Shown here: one piece after another, positions 30,174-40,257 of the stretch
How the letters are laid out: every line of letters begins with the position of its first letter
How positions within the stretch are numbered: position 1 is the stretch's first letter
Origin: Methanobacterium sp. SMA-27
Lineage (GTDB): Archaea; Methanobacteriota; Methanobacteria; Methanobacteriales; Methanobacteriaceae
Length of the DNA stretch: 64,000 bases
Assembly (NCBI RefSeq): GCF_000744455.1
Contig: NZ_JQLY01000001.1
Location: 1,426,001-1,490,000 of the forward strand
Direction of reading: 5' to 3'
The notes under the pieces: generated by a model
What the model was told of the DNA's origin: nothing
Databases searched by the model: none
Seen by the model: only the letters and a program-made list of their open reading frames with translations
Position numbers and translations under genes: made by a program

Positions 30174-30640
30174 AGAGAAAAAAAGAGCTTAAAATTGTTA
30201 TACTTGGATCATACAATTCTGGTAAAACAACCACCCTTGAAACTATATGTGAAAAAAAGGCGAAAATAGAATATAAAGGAACAACCATTGCCCTTGATTA
30301 TGGAAACACCATAATAGACGGTGAAAAAGTACATATATTCGGATCTCCAGGACAGGAAAGGTTTGAATTTATGAGGGAAATATTATCACAGGGTCTTGAC
30401 GGTGCAATTGTGGTAATAGATAGTTCAAAGGGCCTAACAAATGTTGATGAGGCAATAATCAACAAACTCAACCTACAGGATGTCCCATATGTTTTATTTG
30501 CGAATAAACAGGATATCAGTAAGAATATTATAGAACATCATACAATCAAACCAGACACTCCAATAATCCCCACAGTTGCTACAAGTGGACATGGGGTTAG
30601 TGAAGGACTTTTAACTCTTATAAAAATGATTAAAACATAA
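30170..30640 (+). CDS. small Ras-like GTP-binding protein
   Basis: A 156-residue cytoplasmic GTPase with all G motifs: G1 GSYNSGKTT (13-21), G2-region Thr in YKGTTIALDYG, G3 GSPGQERF (DxxG replaced by GSPG, as in several Arf/SRPRB-like prokaryotic GTPases) and G4 NKQD. G5 is likely TSGHG. This is the small archaeal GTPase class often paired with roadblock proteins; no roadblock partner is adjacent here. It is coupled to aroA by ATGA overlap, but no functional link is apparent. Confidence 0.85.
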   Translation: MKRKKELKIVILGSYNSGKTTTLETICEKKAKIEYKGTTIALDYGNTIIDGEKVHIFGSPGQERFEFMREILSQGLDGAIVVIDSSKGLTNVDEAIINKLNLQDVPYVLFANKQDISKNIIEHHTIKPDTPIIPTVATSGHGVSEGLLTLIKMIKT

Positions 30641-30695
30641 TTTGATAATTTTAATTATTTAAAAAATATACTAAAATTATATTATTTCAAATTCA

Positions 30696-31349
30696 ATGGA
30701 GTTGTTTAGTATACCTAGTAGGATCCAGATTATAATTGAAAGATTAGAGGAATTGTACACTCTCAGAATATTTGAAGACAGTGACCCCTTCCGTGTGCTT
30801 ATAAGAACCATATTATCACAGCGTACAAGGGATGAAAATACAGATGCAGCATCTGCTCTATTATTTACGAAATTTTCAACTCCTGAAGCCATTGCATATG
30901 CTCCTGTTGATGAATTAGAAATTTTAATAAAAAAATCTGGATTTTATCGTGTTAAAGCCCGGCGAATTAAAGAAGTTTCACGCATAATACACGAAGAATA
31001 CGACAATGTAGTACCAGATGATCTTAAAGAACTTTTAAGTCTTCCAGGTGTTGGTAGGAAAACAGCAAACTGTGTACTTGTCTACGGATTTCATGAAGAT
31101 GCAATTCCTGTAGATGTCCATGTTCACAGAATATCCAACCGTATTGGACTTGTTAACACTAAAACACCGGATGAAACAGAAGCAGAATTAAGGAAAGTTA
31201 TTCCAAAGAAATACTGGCTACCATTAAATGATCTCTTTGTTCAGTTTGGACAGAGCATCTGCAGACCAATAGGACCAAAACATGAAATTTGCCCAATAAC
31301 CGAGCTTTGTGATTACTACAATAAAATGGATAATCCTAAAAAAAATTAG
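30696..31349 (+). CDS. nth: endonuclease III-like DNA glycosylase/AP lyase
   Basis: This 217-residue HhH-GPD enzyme excises oxidised pyrimidines and cleaves AP sites. The helix-hairpin-helix [13 protein letters not shown] carries catalytic Lys122, and [16 protein letters not shown] carries Asp140. The C-terminal 4Fe-4S loop normally reads C-x6-C-x2-C-x5-C. Here it is Cys189-x6-His196-x2-Cys199-x5-Cys205, so the second ligand is His (codon CAT at 31281). The start ATG has a poor ribosome site. It lies 56 bases after the GTPase gene. Confidence 0.9.
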   Translation: MELFSIPSRIQIIIERLEELYTLRIFEDSDPFRVLIRTILSQRTRDENTDAASALLFTKFSTPEAIAYAPVDELEILIKKSGFYRVKARRIKEVSRIIHEEYDNVVPDDLKELLSLPGVGRKTANCVLVYGFHEDAIPVDVHVHRISNRIGLVNTKTPDETEAELRKVIPKKYWLPLNDLFVQFGQSICRPIGPKHEICPITELCDYYNKMDNPKKN

Positions 31350-31381
31350 AAAAAGAGTAAAATTACTCTTGGAGAACAATT

Positions 31382-33595
31382 ATGAATATATATGCATTTA
31401 TATCCCTTTTTTCTTCCATAGTAGTCTTCTTTTTGGGCAATTACATTTACTACAAAAATCCTAACAATAGATTAAACCAATTGATAGCTATTCTATGTTT
31501 TTTAGTTGCTTATCTTTCATTTGTTGAGTATGGTTTACGAAATGCAGATAACATTACAAATGCTTACTTCTGGTCAAAAGCAACCTTCATCTGGCCAATG
31601 TTGACACCGTTACTCTTGACAATAGTTCTAATCGTTACCAAAAGGAATAAAATTCTTAAAAATAAATTATTCATTATTTTACTATTTCTTCCGTCAACGG
31701 TAATATCATTAATAGGGTTACTTACCAACCAGTTAAATAATGGATTAATAAATGTTTACTGGGGTTGGACAACAATCCTCAACTTAAATTCCCCTATTTT
31801 ATTTTTAACAGTTCTATGGATAATCATACTCGGACTTACATCAATTATTCTGAGTTATATGTACTATAGAAAGAGTAGTGGTTCTGAAAAAATCCAGATA
31901 ACCTATATTTTAACAGGCTTTACTGTAGTCTTGATTTTGAGTTTAATAACAGAATTAATTCTTCCACTCAACTCAATAGAATTCCCTGAATTAACCTACT
32001 TCTCATCAGCTTTTGGGTTATTATTCATATCTTATGGTGTAGCCAATTACAGGTTACCCTCCCTTACACTAGAAATAGCTGCAAATGAAATTGTAAGAAA
32101 TATCACTAATTTTCTGGTTATTACAGATTGCAATAAAAAGATAAAATATGTAAATCCTTTGGGTTTGAAATTATTGGGATATATTAAAAGCGAAATATAT
32201 GGGAAATCAGTTGACTTGATCTTCCCAGAACACAATAAAATTCGTTCCAAGGATTTGCAACAAAATGGTTACACAAAACATTTTGAAACAACATTAAATC
32301 TAAAAACTAATGATTCTATTCCCATCCTATTATCTGCATCTTCAATTTCTAAAAAAACCTCTCCTATTGGAATTTTGTATATGGGTACAGACATACGGAA
32401 AAGAAAGGCTATTGAACAGCAAAAAAGATCGATTACCAAACAAACAATAGCACGTCAGAGTGTACTACTTGAACTTTACAAGGAAGATATATCTGAACTT
32501 GAAAACACCTTAAAACACCTCACTGAAACAGTGTCCAAAACATTAAATGTTGACCGTGTAAGTGTATGGTTCTTTAATAAAGAAAAAACGGTATTAACAT
32601 GTGCTGATATCTACATTCTAGATACAGATGTTCATGAAAGTGGACTTAAACTCATTGCACATGATTATCCAAAATATATTAATGCACTTAAACATTCCCA
32701 TAATCTCACAGCCGAAGATGTGCTTACACACCCTGACACAGCTGAATTTAAGGATAGTTATTTAAAACATAATGGAATTATTTCTATGATGGATGTTCCA
32801 ATATGGCTTCAAGGGGAAATGGTTGGTGTTCTATGCCATGAACAAACCAAAAATATGCGAAAATATACCTTTGAAGAACAAGACTTCGCAGCTTCAATTT
32901 CATATATAATTTCACTTTCATTAGAAGCATCAGAGAGGGATAAAGCCCAAAAACAGATTATCGATTCTCTTGAGGAGAAAAATGTGCTACTCAGAGAGAT
33001 ACATCACCGTGTGAAGAATAATATGCAGATTATTTCAAGCCTTCTAAGTCTGCAGTCAAGCACAATAGAAAATCCTGAAATGAGAGAAGTTTTCCATGAA
33101 AGTCAAAATAGGGTAAAATCAATGTCAATGATACATGAACAACTGTATCAGACAGATAACCTTTCAAAAATTGATTTTAAAATCTATATAAACGGATTGA
33201 TAAAAAGCCTGTTCCAGATATATTCTTCAAGTTTGAAGCAAATTAAATGGGATGTGGATGTTAAGGGGGTAAAGTTAAACCTAGAAACATCAATACCATG
33301 CGGATTAATAATTAATGAACTTATAAGCAACTCCTTAAAACATGCATTCAACGAACGCGACAGTGGGAAAATAACAGTTAAAATGAACCGTTATAATGAT
33401 TTAATCACATTAATAGTGGCAGATAATGGAATTGGAATTCCAAAGAATTTTCAGATAGAAAATACTTCAACTCTAGGTTTGAAACTTGTAACAACTCTAG
33501 TTAAACAGCTTGATGGTGAGATGATTGTAAATAAGGAAAATGAAACATCATTTACAATTACATTTAAAGAAATCACTTATATGAAACGTGAATAA
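31382..33595 (+). CDS. membrane sensor histidine kinase (7TM-PAS-GAF-HisKA_2)
   Basis: This 737-residue sensor has seven hydrophobic helices in the first 225 residues (histidine-kinase N-terminal 7TM type), a PAS domain (about 235-345, ITDCNKKIKYVNPLGLKLLG) and a GAF domain (about 365-525, VSKTLNVDRVSVWFF). The HisKA_2 helix is EIHHRVKNNMQIISSLLSLQ, with His542 the likely phosphoacceptor. The HATPase domain has N-box NELISNSLKHAF and G-box ADNGIGIPKNF. No response regulator is adjacent, so the partner is elsewhere. The ligand is unknown. Start: ATG behind GGAG, 32 bases after nth. Confidence 0.92.
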   Translation: MNIYAFISLFSSIVVFFLGNYIYYKNPNNRLNQLIAILCFLVAYLSFVEYGLRNADNITNAYFWSKATFIWPMLTPLLLTIVLIVTKRNKILKNKLFIILLFLPSTVISLIGLLTNQLNNGLINVYWGWTTILNLNSPILFLTVLWIIILGLTSIILSYMYYRKSSGSEKIQITYILTGFTVVLILSLITELILPLNSIEFPELTYFSSAFGLLFISYGVANYRLPSLTLEIAANEIVRNITNFLVITDCNKKIKYVNPLGLKLLGYIKSEIYGKSVDLIFPEHNKIRSKDLQQNGYTKHFETTLNLKTNDSIPILLSASSISKKTSPIGILYMGTDIRKRKAIEQQKRSITKQTIARQSVLLELYKEDISELENTLKHLTETVSKTLNVDRVSVWFFNKEKTVLTCADIYILDTDVHESGLKLIAHDYPKYINALKHSHNLTAEDVLTHPDTAEFKDSYLKHNGIISMMDVPIWLQGEMVGVLCHEQTKNMRKYTFEEQDFAASISYIISLSLEASERDKAQKQIIDSLEEKNVLLREIHHRVKNNMQIISSLLSLQSSTIENPEMREVFHESQNRVKSMSMIHEQLYQTDNLSKIDFKIYINGLIKSLFQIYSSSLKQIKWDVDVKGVKLNLETSIPCGLIINELISNSLKHAFNERDSGKITVKMNRYNDLITLIVADNGIGIPKNFQIENTSTLGLKLVTTLVKQLDGEMIVNKENETSFTITFKEITYMKRE

Positions 33596-33761
33596 TATTA
33601 AAAATATCATATTAAATAGAAAAATTCCTTTTTTTTGAATATACTCCCATTATAAAAGTAATATCAATAAATAACAATTGAATTGGTGTTTAAATATAAA
33701 AAATAATATGTATTTTCTTTAATTGAAGGGTTTTAAGAAAGATTTAGGAAAAATAGAAACT

Positions 33762-35936
33762 CTATTCTCCCAAGTCTGCTACTTCCCTTGCAAATGATTC
33801 TAAAACTTTTTTGGAGAGTCCTTCTACAAATTTCAGTGACCCTGCACATTCATGGCCTCCACCATCAATTCCGGCTTCAGGTATTTCATTAGCGAGTTTC
33901 CACACTATTTCATTCAGATTAAATCCAAACCTTTCATTAACTGCATCTGTTGCCCTTATAACACTGAAGTCTGGCCCATATGCAAGTGTAATTATTGGTG
34001 TTTCCTCACCATATTTCTGAACAATATTATCATGTACAAATCCACAGGTTTTTCCGGGTGCAGGGAATGTGAATTTATGTGCATACTTCTCAACATCCAG
34101 TACATTGAAAATAACCCCATTAGGAAGTTTTTTTGTTTTTAAATTTGGAAGTGCTGCCCTGAGCTGTGTTTGTACACGTTTCATAGATTCATTATAAAGA
34201 GCTGTAATTAGTTTTCCATGCTTTTCCTTGTTTCCAAGTCCTAATATGGTGTCAATTATACCTCTTCCATTCATAAATCTGAGATAGAATGCTTCGAAAT
34301 CAACGCATGATGCAACTTTATCTAGTTCATCCCTTGTATAACCCTTTTCAGCTGCAATTTCAATGTATTTATTAGCTTCATCAGAAGCTGCATGGTCTCC
34401 AACAGCAGCAATTCCGGGCAAATGCATGAGCCTTTCAGTTACCTCAGGATTTATCATGTTTGCAACCTCAACTGCAAGTGCTCCGGCTGTGATCTGTGAA
34501 TCTCCACCAACAAGGTATGGATTTACATGCACATCAACGTATTCATCCACAGCAACTGTACCATCAACTACTTCACCAGGGAAATGATGGTCTACAACAA
34601 CTACTTCGATATCATATATTTTAACCTTCATTAAAGCGAGCATATCCTCTTCAGTTGATCCATTATCCAGTAACACTATTAATGGGAGTTTCTGGCCGTG
34701 TCTTTCAACATCTTCAAGAGCAAATGAAAGATCTTTCACTACATCTTCAATCTCATAAAATGGGGCTTTACTTGGTGCTCTTTTAAAGTAATGCCATTCA
34801 GCATCACTATTATTATTTGCCTCTTTTAAAAGTGGAACAACAGCCTTTTCTATTGCTACTCCTGCACATATTCCGTCAGCATCTGCATGGTGCCTTACAA
34901 GTATGGATCTTCCATCTAGTATTGCTCTTCTTATTGCTTTGGCAGCGTTGTGCATCATTGGTCGTAGTTTGTTTAGGGTTTCACTTTCTATTAAGAATTC
35001 TGTTTCTTCGGGCTCTGCTCTTTTATCTATTGATTCATCAATAAGTTTCCTTATTTCGAGTGAATCTTTTCCTGTGAGCCTGTCAATTGATTCTGATTCT
35101 ATCTGTATTTTACCTCCATGGAGGTTGACTTCACCCAGTACTTCGGCTATGTTTCCAGTGTTAACACCTGGATAAACCCTGACACCGGGTTCATCAAATG
35201 CAGCAGCCCAAGTTGTGCCGGTTTCATCTGCAATTGTGAATATAGTTGGCCCTGATGTCTGCTGGACTTGTACTACTTCACCAACAATCCTGACAGTTCT
35301 ACCCATGGATTTGTTGTTGATATCACCTATTTTGGTACGTGAAATATTCTTTCTGAGTTTAATAATTTCATAGGAACCTTTTATTGTGGATGGTGAAAGA
35401 TCAACCTCTCCTCTGGCTCTTTTAATTTCCATTACTTTTACAAAGAGTTCGTCTCCAACAGAATAATTGGGTGATCTTAATCTTAGAAGTCCAAAAACCT
35501 TTTTTGAAAGACTTACAAATACTCCATAGTTTTCTACTCTTGTTATTTTACCCTTGTATTCGCTTCCTATTTCCAGGTCGTCCATATCACAGGCAGGGTG
35601 GAGTATGTAGACAATGTCCTTAGGTTTACAGTCATTGCAGTAATCTCCATTGTCTAGGGGTTTTCCACATTTTCTGCAGACATTTAATTCTCCTTTTCCG
35701 CCACATGCAGGGCATTTTTCTGTTACTTCTATTTCGCCCTTACCATTACATGTTCCACATGGAACTTCCTGTTCCTCATCTAATTCAAATCTTTTGACTG
35801 CGTTAGCTGATACTCCTTTTATGTGATTTTTGAGATCCACTTCACTTTTTACACCTGTTCCATGGCATTTTTCACATACCTTGTAACTTGTGACATTGTG
35901 ACCTATACCTTTACATTCTAAACATTTCTTTATCAT
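33762..35936 (-). CDS. archaeal RecJ-like DHH protein with DnaJ-type zinc fingers and S1/OB domains (COG1107 type)
   Basis: This 724-residue protein starts with a DnaJ-like CxxCxGxG zinc-finger region (residues 2-100: CLECKGIG, CEKCHGTG, CGTCNGKG, CPACGGKG). An S1 domain follows (about 128-180, GKITRVENYGVFVSL), then an OB-fold (about 210-290) and a DHH phosphoesterase core: VRHHADADGICAG (motif I), DNGSTEEDM, VVVDHHFPG (DHH) and AVGDHAASDEA. The DHHA1 domain ends with DGGGHECAG. This matches the archaea-specific RecJ-like family COG1107. A nuclease on single-stranded nucleic acid is expected. The ATG lies close to the edge of the gap before a lipoprotein gene. Confidence 0.9.
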   Translation of the reverse strand: MIKKCLECKGIGHNVTSYKVCEKCHGTGVKSEVDLKNHIKGVSANAVKRFELDEEQEVPCGTCNGKGEIEVTEKCPACGGKGELNVCRKCGKPLDNGDYCNDCKPKDIVYILHPACDMDDLEIGSEYKGKITRVENYGVFVSLSKKVFGLLRLRSPNYSVGDELFVKVMEIKRARGEVDLSPSTIKGSYEIIKLRKNISRTKIGDINNKSMGRTVRIVGEVVQVQQTSGPTIFTIADETGTTWAAAFDEPGVRVYPGVNTGNIAEVLGEVNLHGGKIQIESESIDRLTGKDSLEIRKLIDESIDKRAEPEETEFLIESETLNKLRPMMHNAAKAIRRAILDGRSILVRHHADADGICAGVAIEKAVVPLLKEANNNSDAEWHYFKRAPSKAPFYEIEDVVKDLSFALEDVERHGQKLPLIVLLDNGSTEEDMLALMKVKIYDIEVVVVDHHFPGEVVDGTVAVDEYVDVHVNPYLVGGDSQITAGALAVEVANMINPEVTERLMHLPGIAAVGDHAASDEANKYIEIAAEKGYTRDELDKVASCVDFEAFYLRFMNGRGIIDTILGLGNKEKHGKLITALYNESMKRVQTQLRAALPNLKTKKLPNGVIFNVLDVEKYAHKFTFPAPGKTCGFVHDNIVQKYGEETPIITLAYGPDFSVIRATDAVNERFGFNLNEIVWKLANEIPEAGIDGGGHECAGSLKFVEGLSKKVLESFAREVADLGE

Positions 35937-35967
35937 TCTTTACCTCTAAAAATTAGTATTTATTAAA

Positions 35968-36459
35968 TTATTTAAATTTACCCGGGTTTTGCTTAACAAT
36001 TGCCTCTCTTTGGCTGTTAAAATCTGTTGCTTTATTCATAAACCCATTAGCATTACCCAGATGGTTATTAGCGTTTATAGTATCATTATTTATTAAGTAT
36101 GGAATTGCGGTTTTAAGTTCGCTTGTTGCATTGATTTTGGCATCTATCTCATCTAAAACATACTGCATGTAGTTTATATATACTGTATCATTGGAATTTG
36201 TAGCATATGTAACTCCTTGAGAAGCAAATGTTCTTGCCTGGTTAAATTCAGAAGTTGCGTTATCACAGTTTGATAATGCCGCATCATAAAGGAACTTGTT
36301 TGTGTCGTAACTTGCATTATTAAAATATCCATCACCATTTTTTAGATGAAGGTTTATAGAAGTTGATAGTCCATCAATCTTAGAAGCATCTGACTGTATA
36401 CATCCACTTAAAAAAATGATTAATGTAATCAACCCTACAATTATAATCTTATTATCCAT
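35968..36459 (-). CDS. lipoprotein with helical extracellular domain
   Basis: This 163-residue protein has a lipobox-like signal (LIIFLSGC, Cys at about 20), so lipid attachment after cleavage is likely. The mature part is Asn/Ser-rich and predicted helical (ALSNCDNATSEFNQARTFAS), with two more repeats of a similar helical length. No enzyme motif is present. GAGGATAG precedes the ATG. It is 32 bases upstream of the COG1107 gene in the same direction; co-transcription is possible. Confidence 0.7.
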   Translation of the reverse strand: MDNKIIIVGLITLIIFLSGCIQSDASKIDGLSTSINLHLKNGDGYFNNASYDTNKFLYDAALSNCDNATSEFNQARTFASQGVTYATNSNDTVYINYMQYVLDEIDAKINATSELKTAIPYLINNDTINANNHLGNANGFMNKATDFNSQREAIVKQNPGKFK

Positions 36460-36799
36460 ACTATCCTCTTTTAATCAATTCAATAAATTTTTTTATATCC
36501 TTCCTTAAGTTATTAATGTTTGTTTTAATTTAAAGTTTTGTATACTAATTATGAATAAAATATTTAAAATATTAAATGTGAAGAATTATTTTTAGTATTA
36601 AAGAAAAATAATATGTTTTTAATCAATAAACTAAAAAAATAATACTTATATTATAATTTAGAGAAAAATTTTACGATAATTAATTTTATTAAATAACTGT
36701 TATTAATCTGAATTTGAATTTTATAGGTTACTTAAACTATTTATATTGTATTAATGTACTAATGATTATTAAGATAAAAAAATTTATTTGGGGAGTAAT
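36460..36799. other. AT-rich divergent intergenic region
   Basis: 340 bases between divergent genes with no gene seen. TTTATATT at about 36739-36746 is a candidate TATA element for ugd, about 55 bases before its ATG, and GGGGAG at 36790-36795 is its ribosome site. Confidence 0.4.
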
Positions 36800-38101
36800 A
36801 TGAAGATTACAGTTATAGGGGCAGGATATGTGGGACTAGTTACAGCAGCGTGTTTTGCTGAGTTGGGTAACCATGTTTTATGCGCAAAAAAAACAGAAAA
36901 AAATTTAGAAAACCTTAAAAAAGGAATTTCACCTATATTTGAACCCGGATTAGAAGAAATATTACAAAGAAATATAGATGAAAATCGTTTACATTTCACA
37001 ACAAACATAAAAGAAGCATTAAATTTCTCTGAAGTGGTATTTGTCTGTGTTGGCACCCCTCAAAGTGAAACAGGAGAAGCAGATTTATCTCAAGTAGAAG
37101 AAGTGTCAAGGGAAGTAGCTCAAAATATGGATGGATATAAATTAATTATTGAGAAGTCTACTGTGCCTGTTAATACCCATAATTGGATTGAAAAAACTAT
37201 AATGAGATATCGAAGAGATGCTATTGATTTTGATGTTGCTTCTAATCCTGAATTTTTAAGAGAAGGGTCTGCAGTTATGGATTTTATGAATCCAGATCGT
37301 ATTGTTGTTGGTGTAAAAAGTGAAAAAGCTAGATCAATATTTGAGGAATTATATAAACCCCTAACTGAACAAGGAATCCAAATAATCTTCGTAAGCCCTG
37401 CATCTGCAGAACTTATCAAACATGCTTCAAATTCATTTTTGGCAATGAAGATATCCTATATTAATATGATTGGTGATTTATGTGAGAAGGTGGGTGTTGA
37501 CATCAAATCTGTTGCCAAAGGTATTGGAAGCGATATGAGGATAGGAAACCAATTTTTTGATGCAGGTATAGGATATGGTGGGTCTTGTTTTCCTAAAGAT
37601 GTTAAGGCATTCATTAAAATTGGAGAAAATCATGGCCTAAATTTCAAACTTCTGAAGGCCACCGAAGATATAAACTTTAAATGCAGAGAAAATTTTCTAG
37701 AGAAAATAGAAAATATATTATGGATTAACAAGAATAAAAATATCGCCATATGGGGTTTAGCTTTTAAAGCCAATACAGATGATATCCGAGAAGCACCATC
37801 AATGGATATAATTAAAAGACTCTTCAATAAAGGCGCAAATCTTAAATTATATGATCCACAAGCTTCAAAGAACTTCCAAAAATATTTCCCAGAAGATGAA
37901 TCTATTACTTACTTCAAAGATAAATACGAAACAGTAAAACAAGCTGATGCTCTGATTATCCTCACAGATTGGGAAGAATTTAAAGAAGCAGATCTTAAAA
38001 TAGTGAAAGAACTAATGAGAATACCTATAATAATAGATGGTAGAAATATTTATAATAAAGAAGACATAGAAGATTTTGAATACTATGGCGTAGGTAGGTA
38101 G
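36800..38101 (+). CDS. ugd: UDP-glucose 6-dehydrogenase
   Basis: This enzyme oxidises UDP-glucose to UDP-glucuronate with two NAD+. Of 433 residues, VIGAGYVGLVTA (about 5-16) is the NAD loop, VGTPQSETGEADLS the second NAD contact, and GYGGSCFPKD holds catalytic Cys263. LKATEDIN follows and AFKANTDDIREAPSM closes the UDP-binding domain. A TTG 12 bases upstream overlaps the GGGGAG ribosome site, so the ATG at 36800 is preferred. The next gene is a UDP-glucuronate decarboxylase-type enzyme 26 bases on, so the two likely act in sequence. Confidence 0.95.
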   Translation: MKITVIGAGYVGLVTAACFAELGNHVLCAKKTEKNLENLKKGISPIFEPGLEEILQRNIDENRLHFTTNIKEALNFSEVVFVCVGTPQSETGEADLSQVEEVSREVAQNMDGYKLIIEKSTVPVNTHNWIEKTIMRYRRDAIDFDVASNPEFLREGSAVMDFMNPDRIVVGVKSEKARSIFEELYKPLTEQGIQIIFVSPASAELIKHASNSFLAMKISYINMIGDLCEKVGVDIKSVAKGIGSDMRIGNQFFDAGIGYGGSCFPKDVKAFIKIGENHGLNFKLLKATEDINFKCRENFLEKIENILWINKNKNIAIWGLAFKANTDDIREAPSMDIIKRLFNKGANLKLYDPQASKNFQKYFPEDESITYFKDKYETVKQADALIILTDWEEFKEADLKIVKELMRIPIIIDGRNIYNKEDIEDFEYYGVGR

Positions 38102-38127
38102 ATTTGATAGATTTGGTGATTTTTTAA

Positions 38128-39066
38128 ATGAGAAAAGTTCTTATTACAGGTGCAGCTGGTTTTATTGGAAGCCATTTATGTGACAAATTTTTAGATAATG
38201 ATTCTAAAGTTGTTGGAATTGATAACTTCATAACAGGAGACTGGGGTAATATTTCCCATCTTCAAGAGAATAAAAATTTTCAATTTATAGAACAGGATGT
38301 TAATAACTCCTTTGAATTATCAGGAAAATTTGATTTGGTTTTACACTTTGCATGCCCTGCTAGTCCCGTAGATTATCTTAAACATCCAATTGAAACACTC
38401 AAAGTAGATTCTTTGGGTACATTCAATCTTTTGGAGATTGCTAATGAATCTAATTCCAGGTTCATTTTGGCATCAACTTCGGAAATTTATGGAGATCCCT
38501 TAATTCATCCTCAAATAGAGGAATATTGGGGTAATGTAAATTCCGTGGGAATACGTTCGGTATATGATGAAGCTAAACGCTTTTCAGAAGCTGCTACAAT
38601 GGTTTTTTACCGTGAATACGATCTTGATGTGCGTATACCTCGAATATTCAATACATATGGACCGCGAATGCAATTGGGTGATGGAAGGGTTGTTCCAAAT
38701 TTTATTTCTCAAGCGCTAGTTAATGAAGATTTAACTATATATGGGGATGGAAGTCAAACACGCAGCTTCTGCTACATAGAAGATCTTTTAGAAGGTATTT
38801 TTGACTTATCGGTTATAAAGGGACTTGATGGTGAGGTAATGAATCTTGGAAGTCAAGAAGAGTATAGAATTCTAGACTTTGCAGACGTTATTATTGAAAA
38901 AGTAGAATCAAAATCGAAAAAAAAGTTTTTACCTCTGCCTGAAGATGATCCTAAGCAAAGATGTCCAGATATCAGTAAAGCCCAAAGTTTAATAGGATGG
39001 GAACCAAAAACATCCTTAGAGCTAGGTTTGAAAAAAACAATAGACTATTTCAAAAATATATCTTAA
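38128..39066 (+). CDS. UDP-glucuronate decarboxylase-type epimerase/dehydratase
   Basis: This 312-residue extended SDR enzyme has GAAGFIGSHLCD (8-19) for NAD, STSEIYGDP with the catalytic Ser/Thr, and YDEAKRFSEA with the YxxxK pair. HFACPASPVDYLKHPIETLK, HPQIEEYWGNVNSVG, and YGPRMQLGDGRVVPNFISQA are characteristic of UDP-xylose synthases. The preceding ugd makes its substrate, so UDP-xylose is the likely product. dTDP-glucose dehydratase is an alternative, but the HPQxEEYWGNVN block argues against it. It starts 26 bases after ugd. Confidence 0.85.
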   Translation: MRKVLITGAAGFIGSHLCDKFLDNDSKVVGIDNFITGDWGNISHLQENKNFQFIEQDVNNSFELSGKFDLVLHFACPASPVDYLKHPIETLKVDSLGTFNLLEIANESNSRFILASTSEIYGDPLIHPQIEEYWGNVNSVGIRSVYDEAKRFSEAATMVFYREYDLDVRIPRIFNTYGPRMQLGDGRVVPNFISQALVNEDLTIYGDGSQTRSFCYIEDLLEGIFDLSVIKGLDGEVMNLGSQEEYRILDFADVIIEKVESKSKKKFLPLPEDDPKQRCPDISKAQSLIGWEPKTSLELGLKKTIDYFKNIS

Positions 39067-39293
39067 AAAAATTATTTGTACATTTATAATTATAAATGAA
39101 TTAAAAATCAATTATCTTCATTTTTTACATCTAATAATGTTCGTAAATCTAAAATTTAAAACAACTTAAGTCTAACATATTGCTTTATTGTTCTAAATAT
39201 TCATTAAAAAAAATGAATTTATTGATTAGATCCTTCTAATTTCAAAAAGTTAATATTAATTAAACTTTATTTGTTTAATTAAATTTTTTTTGT

Positions 39294-39671
39294 TCAGGAT
39301 CTCCATAGGCCATGAATTGTGCAGTATTCTTTGGCATATAAGTCGTTTGTAAATTCAATATTAAATTCTGCTTCAGGAGCATCCCCTGGTTTTAGAAAAA
39401 CCCTTTGTGTTCCATTGTCGGTTATGATCTCTATCCATGCTATGTAATGTTTTTCTTCCATAGGGTGTGGTATTTCTCCAACTTTAACCTTAACACCGGT
39501 ATCTGTTTTTTCAATAATAGGAATGTGTTTTTCTGCTCCAACACTCTTTGGTTTGTCGCTTAAGATCTCAAGCTCGGTACCACAACAGGTTGGTGTTCCA
39601 CCACCAACATAGATCAGTTCAAATATGTTCCCACAAGTATTGCATCGGTATATATCTCCTTTTTCTGCCAT
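39294..39671 (-). CDS. desulfoferrodoxin / superoxide reductase
   Basis: This two-iron superoxide reductase has 125 residues. The N-terminal desulforedoxin-like centre has Cys10, Cys13, Cys29 and Cys30. The catalytic centre has Glu47 and His49 in EKHIP, His69, His75, Cys117 and His120 (YCTIHGLW). It reduces superoxide to peroxide without making oxygen. It starts four bases after the rubrerythrin stop, so the two form an oxidative-stress operon in which rubrerythrin can remove the peroxide made here. Confidence 0.96.
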   Translation of the reverse strand: MAEKGDIYRCNTCGNIFELIYVGGGTPTCCGTELEILSDKPKSVGAEKHIPIIEKTDTGVKVKVGEIPHPMEEKHYIAWIEIITDNGTQRVFLKPGDAPEAEFNIEFTNDLYAKEYCTIHGLWRS

Positions 39672-39675
39672 TCTA

Positions 39676-40257
39676 TCAGTACTCCTCGCTTAATATTTCA
39701 TAATATTTAGTTGGGTGGTCGCATGCAGGACACTTATCAGGGGGTGTAAGTCCGGTGTGTACATAACCACATTTTGAACATAACCATTTAACTTCGTGGT
39801 CTTTTTTGAAAACTGTGCCACTTTCAATGGTATTTAAAAGTCGTTTGTATCTTTCTTCATGGTGTTCCTCTGCTCTTCCTATTGCACGAAGTCTTACAGC
39901 CATATCATCAAGCCCCTCATCGTCTGCAACATCTGCAAATTCAGGATACATTTCACTATTTTCATAGTGTTCACCTGCTATGGCAGCAATAATATTCTCA
40001 GGCGTGCTTTGCATAATTAATGGAGCTTCAGCCTCAACAGTTATGGACTCAACATCACCAGATTCTTTTCTAAGTTCCTGAATCATTCTAAATAACCATT
40101 TTGCATGTTCCCTTTCATTATCTGCAGTTGTTAGGAAAATTTCCGAAATTTGAGGGTAACCCTCATTTTTAGCTATCTTAGAATATAATGTATATCTATT
40201 TCTTGCTTGACTTTCACCAATGAAAGCCTTGGTTAAATTCTCCAATGTTTTTTTCAT
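39676..40257 (-). CDS. rbr: rubrerythrin
   Basis: This 193-residue peroxidase has a diiron four-helix bundle (GESQARNRYTLYSKIA, NEREHAKWLF, GEHYENSEMYPEF, AEEHHEERYKRLL) and a C-terminal rubredoxin domain (WLCSKCGYVHTG ... CPACDHP). It reduces hydrogen peroxide to water. A GTG start three codons earlier overlaps the AGGTG ribosome site, so the ATG at 40257 is preferred. Superoxide reductase follows in the same operon. Confidence 0.96.
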   Translation of the reverse strand: MKKTLENLTKAFIGESQARNRYTLYSKIAKNEGYPQISEIFLTTADNEREHAKWLFRMIQELRKESGDVESITVEAEAPLIMQSTPENIIAAIAGEHYENSEMYPEFADVADDEGLDDMAVRLRAIGRAEEHHEERYKRLLNTIESGTVFKKDHEVKWLCSKCGYVHTGLTPPDKCPACDHPTKYYEILSEEY

